Below are positions 46,290 through 57,875 of a stretch of DNA of 64,000 nt, in pieces (the stretch's first letter is position 1; each line of letters begins with the position of its first letter). The position numbers and the translations under genes are program-made. The DNA is from Brassica napus (taxonomy: Eukaryota > Streptophyta > Magnoliopsida > Brassicales > Brassicaceae): positions 21,700,098 through 21,764,097 of the forward strand of contig NC_063439.1 of NCBI RefSeq assembly GCF_020379485.1, read 5' to 3'. Under the pieces are notes generated by a model, which searched no databases, was not told the DNA's origin, and saw nothing but the letters and a program-made list of their open reading frames with translations.

Positions 46290-46861
46290 TGGAGACCATG
46301 AAAGCATAAGCTCCAAGAACACAATGAAGAAAAGCGGTCCTCACAGATCCCAATCCCTAAGCGCCTTCACAGAACACAAACTCCCTATTCGGATTCAGAA
46401 ACACCACCAGCTTCAGATTACTCACGATCATCGACAGATCCCTCTTCACAGTATCACACACCGGCTCCGTCAACGTGTTCGGCGGAGACCCGAACCCGCT
46501 CCCACCGATCGTCCTCGAACTTTCGAGATGCCGAAGTTACCTGCCGGCGGAAGCGATGGAGGGGCTGGAACGGGCGGCACTTTCTGGGAGGTGGAGGAGG
46601 AAGACGGCGGAAGCGGAGGGAGGCTGGATTGGACGAAGGGAGAGGAGGATGGGATGGGTACTGAGGGACGGATCGGGCTCGGTGGAAGAGCGGGGAGGAT
46701 GGTTCCGGGACCTGATTGGAATCCGCCGTTCATTTTGTTCTCGATCTCGTCGATGTCTGATTGGTAAAGCTAAATCGTATCATTGTGAGACATTCCGAAA
46801 TTTTGATTCCGATGCGTTTGGTTTCAGCCAGAGCTTTTTGATGTCCGTGAGATTTAGTTAA
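46290..46861 (+). other. GC-rich gene-like segment without a clear intact frame
   Basis: The block 46340-46740 is distinctly GC-rich and open in several frames, on plus (about 46270-46767 and 46475-46861) and minus (46470-46733). One plus frame reads [37 protein letters not shown] and [14 protein letters not shown], the most protein-like of them, but it has no clear start. It may be the 5' exon of a lost gene. Confidence 0.3.
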
Positions 46862-47054
46862 TGAAACGCAGAGTTTCCAGATGGTTGGACACGTGTCAAC
46901 AGCATAAGAGTCGACTTTCTGATGTGGATCCTAGCTGGCATCACAGGAGAGAAGCAACATTTTTTTATATAATTAGATTGTATGTGTCAGACGTAAGTAA
47001 GACTTAACTTTTCCACAAGTATTATATCAAACTGGAAAAAAGGAAGAACGTAGA

Positions 47055-47500
47055 GCGTTCGCACCTCTAAGCTCTGAGACCCTGGAAATGAAGATGCTAA
47101 GATCCTGAAAAAGCCATTCGGGTTATCCGTTTGAACCCAGTGACCGGCATCTTCCATGACATGTGTGTCTACTCCGCCTACTTTCTTCGGTATTTCGGCT
47201 GCGTTGAAGGTCTTATACAGCCCAACGGTGCAAGCTTCTTTCCGCTTTAAGAAAATTCACATGTACTCTTCATGGACGATTCTTAACAAACCTCCATAGA
47301 TTAGTGTCTTCGTAGGACTAATAAAGTTGGGAGATCCCGTCCAAGTCAATGTCCACGAGAAGCTAGAGCACGATGGTCCAGTAGGTCGGAGATTGGTAAC
47401 AAACCACTATGCAATATCATTCCAAAACCTTCTTTGATAAGAGCGTTTAAAACTTCTCTCTTCGGTGAGACCACTTTAGGAAATGTACGTAAAAATGATA
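47055..47500 (-). pseudogene. C-terminal remnant of an alpha/beta-hydrolase (ABHD11-like)
   Basis: On minus, FPKVVSPKREVLNALIKEGF (about 47435-47495) is followed by frame-broken pieces (WVVTNLRPTG-like, WT-DLDGISQL-like) and finally KKVGGVDTHVMEDAGHWVQT and DNPNGFFRILASSFPG (about 47075-47190). The AGHWV segment contains the His expected at the C-terminal catalytic position of this fold. Several stops and frameshifts separate the blocks and no N-terminal half is seen, so this is a decayed fragment. Confidence 0.6.
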
Positions 47501-47579
47501 AAAAAATGTTAATGCAATAACAAGAAAAAATAAGGGACACGGTATACAACAATGAAACTGATATAAACAAATAATATTC

Positions 47580-49020
47580 TATTAACTATCTCTGATACTA
47601 TTTATAAGGAAAACCCAACATGATAAGAATAACACTAATGAAAGAGACACACTACATATTGAAACGGTTAGCATATAGTCTAGATAGGTTTAGTAAATGA
47701 AAAACATCTACTCTTCTTAAAAATGTCAACAATGCACAAACTTCTAAATTTAAACCAACTATAGTGTCATGACTGAAATTTTTAAGTACATATCACAAAT
47801 GCAAAACTTGTAACTATAAAAAAAAAACCTTTTCATCTAGTAAAAGAAAATTAAGACTAATGATTTCATTGTTTCGTTTAGGATTTTTGGCTATCCAAAC
47901 ACGAAAAACTCTTCCTACTATTTTTTATCGTCAATGTTTTATTTGAATATCTTATAAAATTTGTAACCAAGTAAGTGCACATAATTGTTTTTCTTCACCA
48001 TTTTATTAGATTGGTGAAAATTTTACTTAAAGAAATGCATGAACATAGACTATTTATAGATTTTTAAAGATCTATTTGAATGGTCACATATTTTCAATTT
48101 AAAAGTAGTTCTTTTTGAAACGATACTTATACGAATAGTCAATTTTTTTTAATTTAAATAGTCACATCTTTTCAATTTAAATATAGTTATTTTGAAATGC
48201 TACTTATATGAGTAGTCTCAACTTTTTAATATAAAAGTGGTTATTTTAAATTAGTATTATTAAAAAAAATACTTTGAATAGATACATCATTTCAAAACAG
48301 TTTAATTTAAAAGAAAAACAACTTTATTATAGAAAGACACATTAATTGCATGTTGCATGTTGATATTTTTTAGAGTTGCATGTTTGAAACACACATATAT
48401 AAATTGACAACTTTTAGAATGAAAACACAACCTTTCAACTTAATTAGAATTTACAACTTTTCACATTAATTATGATTAAAATAAATAAATTTTATATAGA
48501 CACAACATTATGTTTCAAAAAAAAAATTATTATAGAAAAGCACCTTAGCTATTTAAAAAAATCTATTTTTTACAATGGAAAACACATGACTCTTTACGCT
48601 AACTAATATATAACTCTTGAAACAAATAATTGTACAAAGACACTTTGAGATATTTAACATTTGAAAACTAATATATCATTTTAGATGAAAGTCACACCTC
48701 TTAAAATTGATATTTTTTAGAGTTGCATGTTGGAAATATACATATATAAATTGACAACTTTAGAATGAAAACACAACCTTTCAAATTCATTGAAATTCAT
48801 AGTCTTTGGAATTAATTAGGTTTGCTATTATTAATAGATTAGATCAATAATTTGATATATTATCATAATAATGTGATTTTATTTTTATTTTTATAATATG
48901 TTATATTGATAAAAAAAATTATTAAACATCTACATTTTCTTAGATTTGATCAGTATTTTACAAATGTACCAATTTCTTACTAAGTATCAGTTTTACAAAT
49001 TGCTTAATAATGTTTCAAAT
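47580..49020. repeat. AT-rich degenerate repeat field
   Basis: Recurring motifs are GAAAACACAACCTTTCA, GTTGCATGTT-GAAA-ACACATATATAAATTGACAAC (twice, about 48355 and 48720) and ATTAATTAGGTTTGCTATTATTAATAG. The last also occurs near 32.5 kb, so both fields belong to one repeat family. Confidence 0.6.
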
Positions 49021-49051
49021 CGCATCCATTACTTTCTATGAAATGTACACT

Positions 49052-49188
49052 GTTGCTTTCCTTTACTCTCTATGAAATGTTCTTTCGAGATAATCAGAAC
49101 TGATGGACCTTAGTATGGACACCAACCGAGGTCTACCTTAAACTTTACACTATCCAAGAACATTTCATAGAAAGTAAAGGAAAGCAAC
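49052..49188. repeat. Inverted repeat, 33 bp arms, ~71 bp loop
   Basis: 49052-49084 (GTTGCTTTCCTTTACTCTCT and ATGAAATGTTCTT) and 49156-49188 are reverse complements with one mismatch. A partial direct copy (ACTTTCTATGAAATGT) lies at about 49030-49045. Confidence 0.85.
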
Positions 49189-49377
49189 AACGTACTTGAG
49201 TTGATTGATGGTATCAGTCGGAGCTGATCCGAACAGCACCATTGTCTTGTCTGATACTCCATATATAACCCACATTTGATCTGCATATGGAACAGTGATA
49301 TGAACAATGAACACAACTCTGCGGCGAATCTCGCCAGTCCACGAATCGACAGCAGACGCTTTCAGATTCAACAGCAT
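49165..49377 (-). pseudogene. Exon-like fragment of unknown gene
   Basis: The minus frame reads MLLNLKASAVDSWTGEIRRR, VDSWTGEIRRRVVFIVHITV and MWVIYGVSDKTMVLFGSAPT. Composition is protein-like over about 60 codons and the right arm of the inverted repeat lies in its 3' end. No family was recognised and no partner exons were found. Confidence 0.35.
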
Positions 49378-49399
49378 TCATTAGACTTGTGTGTTAAAA

Positions 49400-50921
49400 A
49401 GAGGTACATGCTTTTAATAATGAGTAGATGATACTGAACATCCAATGACTCTGCAGATAATAGTTTGACAAGTCGAAGCCTATCTACGTACAAGACATTG
49501 GCATTCTCTTTACAATTTTGAGTAATCGTACGACCACGCACATCATGAGTTTCATAAGTTGCTTGAGTTACTTTTGATGCGCATCCACATGGTCCTCCAA
49601 CACATCAATTGGTTCTTTCTATTTTTCTAATCTCTTAACCAAAACCAAACCTTTACAGCAATGCACTTATTTGGGCTTTTAAAGGTTTTCTCTTTATTGG
49701 TTACTACTTACTAGTTCTCATATTTTTTTAGTCTTGATTTTAATTTTTGGCAGTGTCTTTGGCTGGTATAGCCAACAAGAAATTAAAACACAACTTAGTT
49801 TTTATCTAGGTTTTACGAATAAAAGTGTGATTGGTAATTGTTGTAGTTATAAACATGATGAAATAGATGCTCACTGTCACTGAGGTTAGAGTTGTTTGGT
49901 TGTATTATTTGTCTCATTGACTGGTATCATGATTGGATAACATCTTCAAAGAAGCGTAAGAAACAAAGTACTGAAACACATTCTAGCGAGATCCCTATGA
50001 TTTCAGCTGCATGTATCAAGCTTTCTCTCAAGAAAAGAGTTTAACGCACATTTTCATGACAAAAAGATGGAAGTGGACAATATATATGTGCGTGTAATGT
50101 TTGTCTTGGAAAACTACATACAAATGCAACAAGATCCTCGGCTGTATTGGCTGTTACATACCAATATCTGCAGATTTAAATTTCGAAAGAAAACACAAAG
50201 AAGAAAGCTAAGGCAGAAGGAGGAAGGAGATCACAACAACGGAAAATCAGGGTTTTTTTTCCTACATGAGAGGCTGTAATTGATTCATGCTAGACAGAAG
50301 ACAAGCTGACTCTCATGGGGGAAGGACAAATGATTAGGCATCTAGGATCATCTGTATGTGAAGAGCCTTTTGGCCATATGAAAGCACAAGATATATTCTC
50401 ATTTGCAACCGATTTAAGTTAAATGATGCCATAATTTTTTTTTTTGGAGAAAGTTCAAGTTATATGTACGGGACAGGATGTCAATTAATCATATATACTA
50501 TAAACATTTTTCATAACAAGAGCACCTGTACATTATCAATTTAACTAAGCCAAAGATGCACCAAAAGGAAAAAAAATAAGAGAAGCAAAACCACATGTTT
50601 AAACTAGAAATTGTAAATGAATTTTTGCAAATACATCTTCATAGTGAACGTTCCTTGAATTAAACAAAACCAAAATCAAATACGAACTATAGAAGAAATT
50701 AAGCAGGAACAACAATAACGGAATATGAACTAAAATGAAATTAAGCAAACAATAACCAAATCTTTAAAAGAGATCAAAGTTTTTCTTTGGTTCATAGAGA
50801 TGACCAAGTCCTCGTTTTTCCTGAGGCTCTTATTCATAAAACAAATAAACTGAAACAAACTTAACGGATTCAAACAAGAACATCCATTCTTGAAGTTATT
50901 AAACCAGACTCGAAAACATTA
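49400..50921. other. AT-rich intergenic DNA
   Basis: No supported gene was found. A 70-codon plus frame at 50067-50279 has no recognisable family and is not called. Confidence 0.5.
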
Positions 50922-51312
50922 TTAAATGGCAAAGTAAACACGGTACTGAAGTCTTGAATAGATCACCTCTTCAAGAATTGTGCACAAAAACTTGGACACG
51001 GTTCGAACTGCGTTGCAACACTTCAGACTTGGCATATGCAAGCCTCTTTCGACCCTTGTCCAAATCAAACGGCATGTATTTAGCTCAACTTTTTCCAGAC
51101 GCTCACATCCTCGAATAAAAGACTTCACTATGTCAGCTCCTTTGAACCACCAAAGAAGTTCTTCACTGCAACGGCTTTTAGAGTCTCCCTCTGACACTCA
51201 TATGATATATTTTGCATCCAGTATGTCTCTGGATCGATGTCAGCATATGATGAAGCCGTCTGAGAAATATGAAATCATTGTCGCATGGTTTAATAATATG
51301 AAGAGATCCATA

Positions 51313-51344
<32 letters not shown>

Positions 51345-53355
51345 TTTATTGTAACATATAATTCATTTTTGAGGGTATATAATTTTACATTAAGAAAACT
51401 TACCGCAATGGGGCTTGGAGGAAGCAAATCTATAGTGAGTGTTTCCAAGTTTGGGCAATTCATGAGAAGAAGCCTAATTCCACTGAACTCTCTCGGATGC
51501 AATTCCGTCTTCAGCACTAAATGTTTTGTTTCCATCGGGTGAAGAACATGTGGATGCTCAGATCTTGGAATCATCTTACATAAGAAAATAAATTTCACAA
51601 TGTCACTATTTATTCTAAACAGTTAATATATACAATAATTTAACGCTAAAATTTTAGGGTATAGCTCTTTGTTCACTAAGAAATTACTTTAATTCACACT
51701 ATGGAAAGAAATATTGTCTCCTATGTAATGCAAAATATAGGCATTGCTTGTTTTATAGATTCTAAAACATATTTGGGTTTTAGGTTTTCAAAAACACTTT
51801 TTAAACTATTCAAGATTCAGATTTTGTTTTAATTTTTTTCTAAAACACTTTATTAGCCAATCAAATTTTTAATAAATATAGATTTCCTAATATTTAGGAA
51901 AAGTAGTTTCAATTTTGTTTGATCATTTATGAACAAAAACCAAAAATCAACCTATCTGAGATTTTAATTAAAAACGAATTTTGTTTGTTTTGTAGGAATT
52001 GTTAATTTTAAAATATAATATATAAAATATATAAAAAAGTACAGAAAATATCAAAAAAAAAAGATTTTAATAAAAACTATTTTCTATTAACATAAAAAAA
52101 CTCATTGATTTTTTTGCACAAAATATCATTTCAACAAAAATTCTCAATACTATATTTCACAAACGCTGTGACACCAACACACACACACTCTTAACCTAAT
52201 AAATTTCAAAAACTACTAATATCTAATCTGTTTATACAACATCTTAATATTCAACATAATTTCTTTTCACTAGGTAAAATTACTACCACATGGCAAAGTA
52301 TTCAAAAATTTCAAAGAACCATGAATTAAAATGAACCTACACTGAGTGACCTAATGTGTGAAAATGTAATGTAAATCTAAATACATACCTTGAGTAGAAA
52401 CGGACAGACCGTTAAGGTCGTAGCAGATCGACCACCATAATCAAAGAGATTATTAAGGAGATGACAAAGCATTCCTCCTTCTGCGGTGTTCGGATCGTTT
52501 GATTCATCATTGTTATTGTCCAACACCCGGAAATCAAATTCAACTTCGCTTATGATGGTATTCATGTTATCGAATTCGAAGGGGAGAAGATCTCCCGAGT
52601 ACTTGAGTATGTCAACCCTAGGGAGGTTAAAGGTGCCGTAAGGGAAAAAGTCACAGTTTTTTTATTGCAACTTCTCTCATATTCCCTTTTATCGTATCGA
52701 AATAAAGTTCCCCGCAGTCATTGATAGTTAAACTCTCAACCCTTGAATTCTTTAGCAAAGTTTCAGGATCCGTCAGTACCATCCAGCCAAAAGAGACGGT
52801 ATTGAGCTTCCCTAGGTTTGATAGTTTTGAGGGGTCAAAATTCTTGCACTCGCCAACTTTCAATGACTCGAGAGTCGCTAGATCATAGACGCTTTGTGGG
52901 ATTTCAACAACCAACTCATCAAGGTTTACATCATGAAAGGTTCTCCACGCCGGGTTTGAGAAATCAAGAACCAAGTTCTTGACCTTTTTTTCGACCGCGA
53001 ACGCTATCAGGGACTCGATCAGATCAATGTAAGTCTCCGGATACGAGATAGAGATCCCGAACGTATCGATGGGTTGGTCATGGATTCTAGCGACCCAACG
53101 ATGCACGTAATCAACGAATACAATCCTACCCAAAGCATTTCTTATGGGATTTGCGTCGACAGAAGGGCTCAAGAAGTCGGTTTCCTTGAAAGAAACATTC
53201 CTCGTCTCAAGGTAGACAGATCTCCACCGCTTGGAGAGGGCACAAGTTTGAACACATTCCTTGAAACGCAAGCATGAAATTATGAGGACCAAAAGAACAT
53301 CTGGTAGATTTGATATTATGTCTGGTTGATCACACGAATCCATTGTTTCAATCAA
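50922..53355 (-). pseudogene. F-box/FBD/LRR protein gene with two frameshifts
   Basis: Exons: 52389-53355, 51404-51574, 50922-51259. Exon 1 encodes an F-box (DIISNLPDVLLVLIISCLRF and CALSKRWRSVY) and leucine-rich segments (NLVLDFSN, LESLKVGECKNFD, ESLTINDCGELYFD). After REVAIK the frame fails at the seven-T run 52657-52663 (minus A-run), one base too many; the shifted frame then continues NLPRVDILKYSGDLLPFEF to the donor at 52389. Exon 2 encodes TKHLVLKTELHPREFSGIRL and LETLTIDLLPPSP. Exon 3 starts an FBD domain (YWMQ, LKAVAVKNFFGGSKEL), shifts again near 51134-51140 (one base short) and goes on VKSFIRGCERLEKVELNTC. Such proteins serve as SCF ubiquitin-ligase adaptors. Not part of the recalled collinear set, so probably a family insertion. 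Confidence 0.8.
51309..51335. repeat. TA microsatellite in an intron of the F-box pseudogene
   Basis: About 13 TA units followed by a T-rich run. Confidence 0.9.
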
Positions 53356-54165
53356 GAGAAAGTGGGGAATTTTGAAAGAAAAGAGATGTTTGTGGATTTG
53401 TATCTGATATGCTACGGAGAGTGCTTATATATACACTCTTGATAGTTTGCATGATAGATTTCTTTGGATCTAGTCATGATCTGAGAGGTGTCTCCAGAAC
53501 AAAATTTCTATAAGTGGTATATTTTGAATATAGAAAGATATCTTTGACCTCCAAAGTCAACAACAGTTTGCATGACCTGAGACTATAGATTTTCAATTCT
53601 AGTTTTTCATAAATCTTTTTTTTATTATTATTTTTTTCATAAATCAATTAACTATGAATCCTTCACCATGTTTAGTTGGTAATGCCTCTTTGGCATTACT
53701 CGAACACCTAGAATAATTTTGAGGTTTTATCACAACTAGTGCAATCTTCTCTTGCTGCTCACTATGATGCAATCTTTTTGTGTTGTACACATTCTTTTCT
53801 TTGCCACATGTGTAAGAGGATTGGAAACTAATATGGAACAGAAAATAATTAAGTAAAATAGGTCATGTAATAATGTAATAGCAAATATCACATAACATTT
53901 AAGATTTCTTGTTTATTCCTTCTTTTTAACTTTTAAATTCTTTTTAAGTATAACATTTAAGGCTTCAGATTTATTTATAAACCGACTAACTTGAAATTCT
54001 GCTTATGCTTCAAGCGAATGAAAATCTCAAACTTTTTTCAAGAGTTCTGTAAGTTGGTACTAATTGTTAATGTCGATAAACTCATTCATGAAGCATTTTA
54101 ACTAGTAAAAATGAATATTTAGGTTCAATGAACGTAAATTATATATGTCAAGTTCTTTTAGCCAC
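53356..54165. other. Intergenic DNA upstream of the F-box pseudogene
   Basis: A minus-strand TATA (GAGTGTATATATAAGC) near 53425-53440 is its likely core promoter. The rest is AT-rich with nothing recognised. Confidence 0.45.
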
Positions 54166-54465
54166 AGACAATCTTCTTAGCAAATATGTAAGTTTTAAAA
54201 TCAACGAGTTGAATGGAAACCATCTATTACATTATTTTTGAAAATAAGTTTTGATTAAGAATAAATTGTAAATGATTGATTACAAATTTTAAAAGAATAT
54301 TATTTATTTTTTAAAAATACATATTTTAAACAGTTATTTATCAAAAGATGTAATAGTGAACATATATAATTTGACAGCCAATTGTCTTTAGGAGATTTTC
54401 AAATTTGCTAATAATGTTAATAAAAATGTCATCTATGAAATGAGAAACAAGAAAAAAAAGAGGTT
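54166..54465 (+). repeat. Dispersed direct repeat, copy 1 (~295 bp)
   Basis: It starts AGACAATCTTCTTAGCAAAT and ends GAAACAAGAAAAAAAAGAG. It shares an ordered series of motifs with 55323-55616, about 1.16 kb to the right, including GAATGGAAACCATCTA and TTGCTAATAATGTTAA. Confidence 0.7.
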
Positions 54466-55139
54466 TGAATCTTTAAGAATCGTTAGATTCAACGAATGAT
54501 AGACTACATATGATGTTGTCATATTTGCTGGATCGCAAATAACCTTCTTAGTTTATAAAGATTAATTTGGAATGGAAAGTTGAATAGGACTTCTTACATA
54601 CAATTTATTCTCTTTATTATATTAGTTTGGAATTAACTTTGACTAAAAATCAATAATAATGTTTAAAAATCTGCATGAATCATTTTAAATGAGACCAAAC
54701 GAATGGTAAAATATGGCATTTGTACCATATTGGGAGTGGTAAACAATTTTCTTAGTAGACAAGAATATTAAAGGGTTTTGACAGTTTTATCATAGTAATT
54801 GGTTGTGAACCGTACTGGTTGTTGGAGTTTAAAATAATCACAAAAGACCGTAAACCATTTTAAATTGTTTAATTTTTTAAAAAATTAAAAATTAGTTTAC
54901 GTTAATGTTTGCAGTTAAAAGCGATTACATATAAACAATAAAAATTAATATATGTTTAAAATATTTAAAATATTAAAGAAAAAAATTTAAATAAAAATTT
55001 ATAAATAAAAATATACAAAACATTTCATATTTTAATTTATATCCACTAAAACTATCATAATTTATATTAAAAACTTTAAGCCAAAACTATTCACTATAAC
55101 CTTTTAGACACTAATGTATATACATATATAAATACATAT

Positions 55140-55171
<32 letters not shown>

Positions 55172-55322
55172 CAAAAACAATATTTTAAAAATCTAATATA
55201 AATGTTCACAATTTCATTGGGATTATCTTTCATCTATAACAATAAAAATAAAAAAAAAGACAATCATCTATTATATTATTTTGAGAAGAAATTTTGACTA
55301 AATAAAAGGATAAACATCTAAA
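54466..55322. other. AT-rich spacer between two direct repeats
   Basis: It contains further weak copies of the repeat motifs (about 54540-54640 and 55260-55310) and a TA microsatellite at about 55146-55171. No gene. Confidence 0.5.
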
Positions 55323-55616
55323 AGACAATATTCTTAGTAAATAAACAAGTTTTAAAACTAATGGCGAATTGAATGGAAATCATCTACTATATTAGCTTGA
55401 GAAGAAATTTGATTAAAAAATTTCAAAATAAATTTCTTTATTTTTAAAAGTACATATTAAAAAGGAAACAGTGATTTATCAAAAAGTTATAATAGTGAAA
55501 ATAAATAATTAAACAACTATTTGTTTTTTTTATGAGCTTTGCAAATTTGCACTATTTGCTAATAGTGTTAACAAATGCCACCTATGCATGAAGCAACTGA
55601 AACAAGAAAAAAAAAA
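55323..55616 (+). repeat. Dispersed direct repeat, copy 2 (~295 bp)
   Basis: It starts AGACAATATTCTTAGTAAAT and ends GAAACAAGAAAAAAAAA, collinear with copy 1 with substitutions and small gaps. Confidence 0.7.
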
Positions 55617-56409
55617 TTTCTTGTCTCTCGCAGCCATCTGGGACCCTTCCGAACAACATAACACTAATGTATGTGATCCCTTATAACGCTTTGAGCGATT
55701 TCAGTTGCCACAGTGTTATGAAGGAGAGGCCCATCGCTATTATTTTAAGAAGGTAACGAAACTGAGGAAAGAGATGAGTGTGGAACGTAGCTCATTGACG
55801 ACTTAAAGATGATTCTATGGTATGTAATTATTTAGATTATTGATGAGTATTTGGTTATATAAACATTTAGATAATTGAAAAGTATTTTGTATTGGTTAGT
55901 TCTTCAGTGTTGAATTGGATAAATATTGTATAACCGAATTGTAGGAGATGTTATATTTATTTCTGACGAGATTTGAATAGGTCCAAAACTTAATTGATAA
56001 CATTTTTTTAAATAGATAAAAAATAGAACACTAAATTAATAGGTTAGAGAAAATAGGAAGAAAAATGTTTTCACTTGATTGGCTAAAAATATAGAGTAAC
56101 TTGGCTGAAAAATATATTTACACCATTCTTTTCTTGCTAACAATGCTTTTCAGTCAAAGCTTTAGTAATTACCTTATTTTGATTGAGTGTTTGGTAGCAA
56201 GGTAAAACGTATCCGCACGTGTAGATAGACATTATTTTTTGTCAAAGGCCCAGTTAGGTATCTTAAATGGACCACAAACATAAAAAGCCCAACATCGATC
56301 TTAAAGGCTCAACAAACATCAACACCATCACACCAGAAACGGAGACGGCAACGAGGTTAGATAAGAAGAAGAGTGAGAAGAGGAAGAAGAAAAGTGTGAG
56401 AGAGAGAAG
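55617..56409. other. Intergenic DNA upstream of HP30-2
   Basis: A less AT-rich stretch at 55620-55800 (CTCTCGCAGCCATCTGGGAC..) may be a gene fragment but has no clear frame. The last ~80 bases are a purine-rich 5' leader (AGAAGAAGAGTGAGAAG) to HP30-2. Confidence 0.4.
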
Positions 56410-57875
56410 ATGGGGAAAGACGTAGGAGGAGAGAAGAAGAAGCGCGGAGACGGAGAAACAATGGCCGTGATGAGCCTCATGAAGGACCAGCAGAATCCAA
56501 TCCACCAGTTTCAGGTCAAGTTCAAGGAGGCCGAGACTGGCTTCAAGTCGTGGCTCTCCAAACAGAAGCTGCCGGTGGAAGCCGCCGTCGTCACGGCGAT
56601 GGGAGGCGTTCAGGGAGCTTTTATTGGTGGGCTCATGGGAACTCTCTCCCCTGAGATGCCTCAGACGGGCGTGGACCCTCAGGCTATGGCGTCGTTGCAG
56701 CAGACTCAGGTCTTTTTTTAAGAAAAAAACTAACTTTGATGGATTTCGTTTTAGCTATTTATTGGTAAGAGATGTGTGACAATGTTTTGTAGGCTCTAGT
56801 GGGTGGGCCCTTGGTCCAAGCTCGGAACTTTGCGGCTATTACTGGTGTTAATGCTGGTATAGCTTGCGTTATGAAGCGGATTAGAGGCAAGGAGGATCTT
56901 GAGTCTGCGTAAGTTTTGGTTTTTATGTATAAAAATTGTAGCTTTATCTAGTTGCAGCTGTAGTGACTTGTTGTTTCATGGCTCTGACTTTTCATCAATC
57001 TTAAGACTAATTGAATCCTTGAGATTTATCTATGGAGCTGCTGTTAGAGACGGTTACTGTCTGCATTTAGTGTTAATCTGTTGCTTTTTGTTACTTTTCT
57101 GATGATTGGGTTAGGCTTACAGGTCTTAATCATCATTTATTGCTTCACAAGCTTGCATTCTCTCTCTCTGAATCAGCTCATAGGTTTTGACCTCTTGTGT
57201 GAACATCTGATGGTTAAAGAATCTCTGTGATTTACTTGAGTTTTTTTGTGCAGTGTGGTTGCGGCGTTTGGATCTGGAGTCGCGTATTCTCTGGTGAGTG
57301 CAGGGTTACAAGGACAGCCTATGAATGCAATCACTACTGCTGCAGGTTTCTCTCTTTTTCAAGGAATTTTCTTCAAGGTGAGTGATCATATATATACACA
57401 TATAGGAAGAGACTATACTGTTCTTGAAACACATGTTTCTTTTTTTTCCCGGTTTTGTTCAGCTGGGGGAAAGGTTCTCTAAACCAACCGTTGAAGATCC
57501 ATACTATACTCGGGCGAGATCTATGCTGTTGAAACTGGGTCTTGAGAAGTATGAGAAGAACTTCAAGAAGGGTTTGCTGGCTGATCCCACTTTGCCTTTG
57601 CTCACTGATAGGTAACTGAGCTTTTCAACTTTTCATTTCTGTATCATCGAAAACTGTATGCCCTCTAAACTCTCTGTGTGTGGCCAGTGCGCTAAAAGAC
57701 GTGAGCATCCCACCGGGACCAAGGCTACTGATACTAGATCACATCCAGAGGTTTGAATCTAACTTCTAGCTTTATTTTCACACACATGAATCAGTGAGAT
57801 CACTGACTTGTGGTGGGTTGTTTTGGCACGTATAGGGACCCTGAGCTGAAGGGTAAACGAGGAAGCCGTGGTTGA
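56410..57875 (+). CDS. HP30-2: Tim17/Tim22/Tim23 family protein with C-terminal SAM domain (HP30-2/TRIC2 type)
   Basis: Six exons, 56410-56709, 56793-56908, 57254-57377, 57463-57611, 57688-57750, 57836-57875; phases close to give 263 aa. The Tim17/22/23 region spans about residues 55-180 with Gly-rich membrane helices (VVTAMGGVQGAFIGGLMGTL, FAAITGVNAGIACVMKRIRG, VVAAFGSGVAYSLVSAGLQG). The C-terminal ~75 residues form a SAM domain (ARSMLLKLGLEKYEKNFKKG, ALKDVSIPPGPRLLILDHIQ). Arabidopsis HP30 and HP30-2 have this architecture and were linked to organelle import, including tRNA binding in mitochondria (TRIC1/2) and chloroplast envelope import; which role applies here is not visible. The gene is intact with ordinary GT-AG introns and fits At5g24650 by position. 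Confidence 0.92.

Noticed and set aside
46470..46733. Pro/Ser-rich minus frame of 87 codons
   Set aside because: Complement of a GC-rich purine-skewed block; low complexity, no domain, competes with plus frames.
56263..56505. 80-codon minus frame at the start of HP30-2
   Set aside because: Antisense of the purine-rich leader and first exon of HP30-2.
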